A stretch of 6,458 nucleotides of DNA from Burkholderiales bacterium. GTDB taxonomy: Bacteria; Pseudomonadota; Gammaproteobacteria; Burkholderiales; Burkholderiaceae_C. Positions 6,187 to 6,458 of the stretch are shown piece by piece (position 1 is the stretch's first letter; each line of letters starts with the position of its first letter). The DNA lies in NCBI GenBank assembly GCA_947474415.1, contig CANJKD010000146.1, forward strand, positions 1-6,458, written 5' to 3'. The notes under the pieces were generated by a model. That model did no database searches and was not told the origin of the DNA. It worked only from the letters and a program-made list of their open reading frames with translations. Both the position numbers and the translations under genes were made by a program.

Positions 6187-6303
6187 GCGCGGCGCCCGCT
6201 GCCTCGAGCCGGCACTCAAGCACCCGCCCGCCGCACCGATAAACCACGTGAGGGCTGACCGGCCGTGTGCCGGGAACCCGCATCTGAATCGAAAGAACCC
6301 GCC

Positions 6304-6458
6304 ATGAACATGACCGACACCCGCCACGTTGACCAGCACGAGGCCGCACGCCACGCCACGGCGCAATCGACGGCAACAGGCGGTGAGTTCCTGACCTTCC
6401 GCCTCGGCGCCGAGGAGTACGGCATCGACATCCTGAAGGTCCAGGAGATCCGCTCCTA
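6304..6458 (+). CDS. cheW: Chemotaxis coupling protein CheW (5' part, cut by window edge)
   Basis: The visible 51 codons begin MNMTDTRHVDQHEAARH, a variable leader of about 25 residues. They then enter the CheW fold with GEFLTFRLGAEEYGIDILKV and QEIRS, the first beta strands and the conserved GIDI..V.EI pattern of CheW. CheW is the soluble adaptor that joins receptors to the P5 domain of CheA. The rest lies beyond the right edge. The gene starts 61 bp after the stop of the receptor frame (117 bp after the out-of-frame tail), on the same strand, so it probably shares the receptor's transcript. A weak AAAGAA-type Shine-Dalgarno sequence is present at 6292-6297. The ATG two codons later (6310) is an alternative start. 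The CheW call is firm because the domain starts immediately after the leader, unlike CheV or CheA. Confidence 0.93.
   Translation, partial: MNMTDTRHVDQHEAARHATAQSTATGGEFLTFRLGAEEYGIDILKVQEIRS

Larger units (their letters stand above)
5016..6242 (+). pseudogene. Methyl-accepting chemotaxis receptor with signalling domain deleted and tail frameshifted
   Basis: The start MNLDNIRIGLRLGLGFG is typical of an MCP amino terminus. TM1 spans about 14-32. A periplasmic region (33-186) has the size of a four-helix-bundle sensor; its ligand is unknown. TM2 spans about 187-210, and HAMP about 211-258 (RSVTRPLAEAV to RRDELGDLLRAV). The signalling domain begins normally (STDSIGTASAEIAVGTLDLSTRTEQTAS, 269-296) but then passes directly to KKIATFKLG (297-305), where intact relatives carry roughly 200 further residues, including the kinase-contacting tip around NILALNAAVEAARAGE. 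The hairpin and methylation helices are therefore missing. An Ala/Pro-rich linker follows. Near residue 362 the frame is lost: a receptor tail ending DDWESF continues in the +1 frame to 6186, while this frame runs to a TAA at 6240-6242, giving 408 residues. The Shine-Dalgarno sequence is weak. Without the hairpin it cannot couple to CheW/CheA in the known way. It is probably a decaying gene, unless the loss is an assembly error. Confidence 0.85.

Noticed and set aside
6240..6267. Sigma-28-like promoter before cheW
   Set aside because: TAAAC and GCCGTG are present but 17 bases apart, not 14, and the -10 match is poor.
5084..6307. 407-codon plus-strand frame overlapping the receptor
   Set aside because: It is rich in Arg, Pro and Gly, has no domain, and is out of frame with the clear receptor sequence.
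1..6458. tRNA, rRNA, CRISPR array, insertion sequence or prophage signals
   Set aside because: No cloverleaf, no regularly spaced repeats and no transposase or integrase coding sequence were seen on either strand.

Overview
The window is GC-rich DNA from a motile proteobacterium, most likely a betaproteobacterium of the order Burkholderiales. I infer this from codon use, the style of the CheA and MCP proteins, and the DDWESF-type receptor tail. No marker gene in the window fixes the genus. It holds part of a chemotaxis cluster with a divergently transcribed two-component pair beside it.

Layout. Positions 1-449 (minus, cut by the window edge) encode a NarL/LuxR-type response regulator. Positions 487-1638 (minus) encode its probable partner, a soluble histidine kinase with an N-terminal receiver, an H-box and an HATPase domain. 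A 133-bp divergent intergenic region follows. The plus strand then carries a compact CheZ-like protein (1772-2230), CheY (2280-2642), the CheA kinase (2708-4837), a strong terminator-like hairpin (4881-4918), a damaged methyl-accepting chemotaxis receptor (from 5016) and the start of CheW (6304 to the edge).

How the genes work together. CheA, coupled to receptors by CheW, phosphorylates CheY. The CheZ-like protein keeps the DxxxQ pattern of the CheZ active site and probably removes the phosphate from CheY. Sequences resembling sigma-28 (FliA) promoters lie before the cheZ-like gene, before cheY and before the receptor gene, so the cluster may be expressed with the late flagellar genes.

The most striking observation is the receptor. 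It keeps two membrane segments, a periplasmic sensor region and HAMP, but almost the whole cytoplasmic kinase-control hairpin is missing: the sequence jumps from the start of the signalling domain straight to its last few residues. About 190 bp further on, a +1 frameshift separates the reading frame from a conserved receptor tail ending DDWESF. As written, the gene cannot encode a receptor able to control CheA. It is either a decaying receptor or partly an assembly artefact. The other genes in the window look intact.
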